Assembly (NCBI GenBank): GCA_003511785.1
Contig: DOIS01000260.1
Span: 1-6,475, forward strand
Direction: 5' to 3'
Length of the DNA stretch: 6,475 nt
DNA from: Paracoccaceae bacterium
Lineage (GTDB): Bacteria > Pseudomonadota > Alphaproteobacteria > Rhodobacterales > Rhodobacteraceae
How positions within the stretch are numbered: position 1 is the stretch's first letter; each line of letters begins with the position of its first letter. Of the stretch, positions 6,297 through 6,475 are shown one piece after another. The translations under genes and the position numbers were made by a program. Under the pieces are notes generated by a model that did not search any database, was not told where the DNA came from, and worked only from the letters and a program-made list of their open reading frames with translations.

Positions 6297-6475
6297 ATGA
6301 AATTCCGTGTCATGGCCGCAGCCCTTGCGGCAACCACGATCCCCGCCGCCGCGATGGCCGCCGACGACTGCGGCGAGATTTCCATCGCCGAGATGAACTG
6401 GGCCTCGGCCGGCATCACCGTGGCGATCTCGAACTTCCTGCTCGAACGTGGCGATCTCGAACTTCCTGCTCGAAC
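6297..6475 (+). CDS. Glycine betaine/proline-type ABC transporter substrate-binding protein, N-terminal part
   Basis: The gene starts at ATG 6297 with AGGAG at 6287-6291, 5 nt upstream, and runs off the window. The first 21 residues are a classic Sec signal peptide (MKFR, then an Ala-rich core, with AMA before the cleavage point), followed by ADDCGEISIAEMNWASAG. This mature start is characteristic of OpuAC/ProX-family betaine-binding proteins of alphaproteobacteria, in which the segment is followed by a helix ending in 'LExGYGC'. Here the helix reads SNFLLERG and then becomes DLELPAR, because a 28-bp tandem duplication (6419-6475) shifts the frame. Residues after about 50 are therefore not trustworthy. 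The expected role is periplasmic capture of a compatible solute or related quaternary amine, with permease and ATPase genes probably beyond the edge. The ligand specificity is inferred from a short segment only. Confidence 0.72.
   Translation, partial: MKFRVMAAALAATTIPAAAMAADDCGEISIAEMNWASAGITVAISNFLLERGDLELPAR
6419..6475. repeat. 28-bp tandem duplication at the window edge
   Basis: The sequence 6419-6446 is repeated exactly from 6447 and continues to the last base (29 matching bases at period 28). Because 28 is not a multiple of three, the coding frame of the ABC binding protein is broken in the second copy. A tandem copy ending exactly at the edge suggests misassembly at a contig end rather than biology. 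Confidence 0.9.

Noticed and set aside
6098..6418. Minus-strand frame of 106 codons opposite the binding-protein start
   Set aside because: It is antisense to a convincing signal peptide and ribosome binding site, and its composition is that of a shadow frame.
1..6475. CRISPR arrays, tRNA or rRNA genes, insertion sequences, phage genes
   Set aside because: I looked for regularly spaced repeats, cloverleaf-like segments, transposase motifs and terminal inverted repeats and saw none. The toxin-antitoxin pair has no flanking mobility signals.

Overview
The window looks like chromosomal DNA of a high-G+C alphaproteobacterium, most likely of the Rhodobacteraceae (roseobacter-type) group. The reasons are the strong G/C preference at third codon positions, a TRAP transporter operon with overlapping genes, a bacterial NSS-family sodium symporter, and a betaine-type ABC binding protein whose mature start (CGEISIAEMNW) resembles homologues from that group. 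The taxonomic placement is an inference from protein style, not a search result.

Layout: (1) Positions 1-3891, plus strand, hold one tightly packed operon. It contains the C-terminus of a TRAP solute-binding protein (dctP), the small and large TRAP permeases (dctQ, dctM), a metal-dependent cyclase-family hydrolase, and a fumarylacetoacetate hydrolase (FAH)-family enzyme. Gene junctions are 3 nt apart, overlap, 12 nt apart and overlap, so the genes are probably co-transcribed. The likely role is sodium-driven uptake of an organic acid followed by ring or amide hydrolysis and FAH-type cleavage; the substrate cannot be read from the sequence. (2) Positions 3992-4599, minus strand, hold a toxin-antitoxin pair: an AbrB/MazE-like antitoxin whose stop overlaps the start of a Doc toxin. 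The pair converges on the TRAP operon. (3) Positions 4719-6062, plus strand, encode a complete NSS-family Na+-coupled symporter, divergent from the antitoxin across a 119-nt control region. (4) After a 234-nt gap with inverted repeats, positions 6297-6475 begin a periplasmic betaine/proline-type ABC binding protein that runs off the window.

The most notable irregularity is in the TRAP genes. dctQ is out of frame twice and dctM once, each time by one base at or next to a homopolymer. dctP shows a possible pair of the same kind. The enzyme and transporter genes further downstream read cleanly. Sequencing or assembly error is the simplest explanation, but real decay or slippage at the G7 tract of dctM is not excluded. 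A 28-bp tandem duplication at the extreme 3' end also looks like an assembly-edge artefact.

I found no clearly undescribed system. The best candidates for follow-up are the TRAP-cyclase-FAH catabolic module, the AbrB-Doc pairing with its AT-rich direct repeats, and the alternating repeats in the divergent control region.
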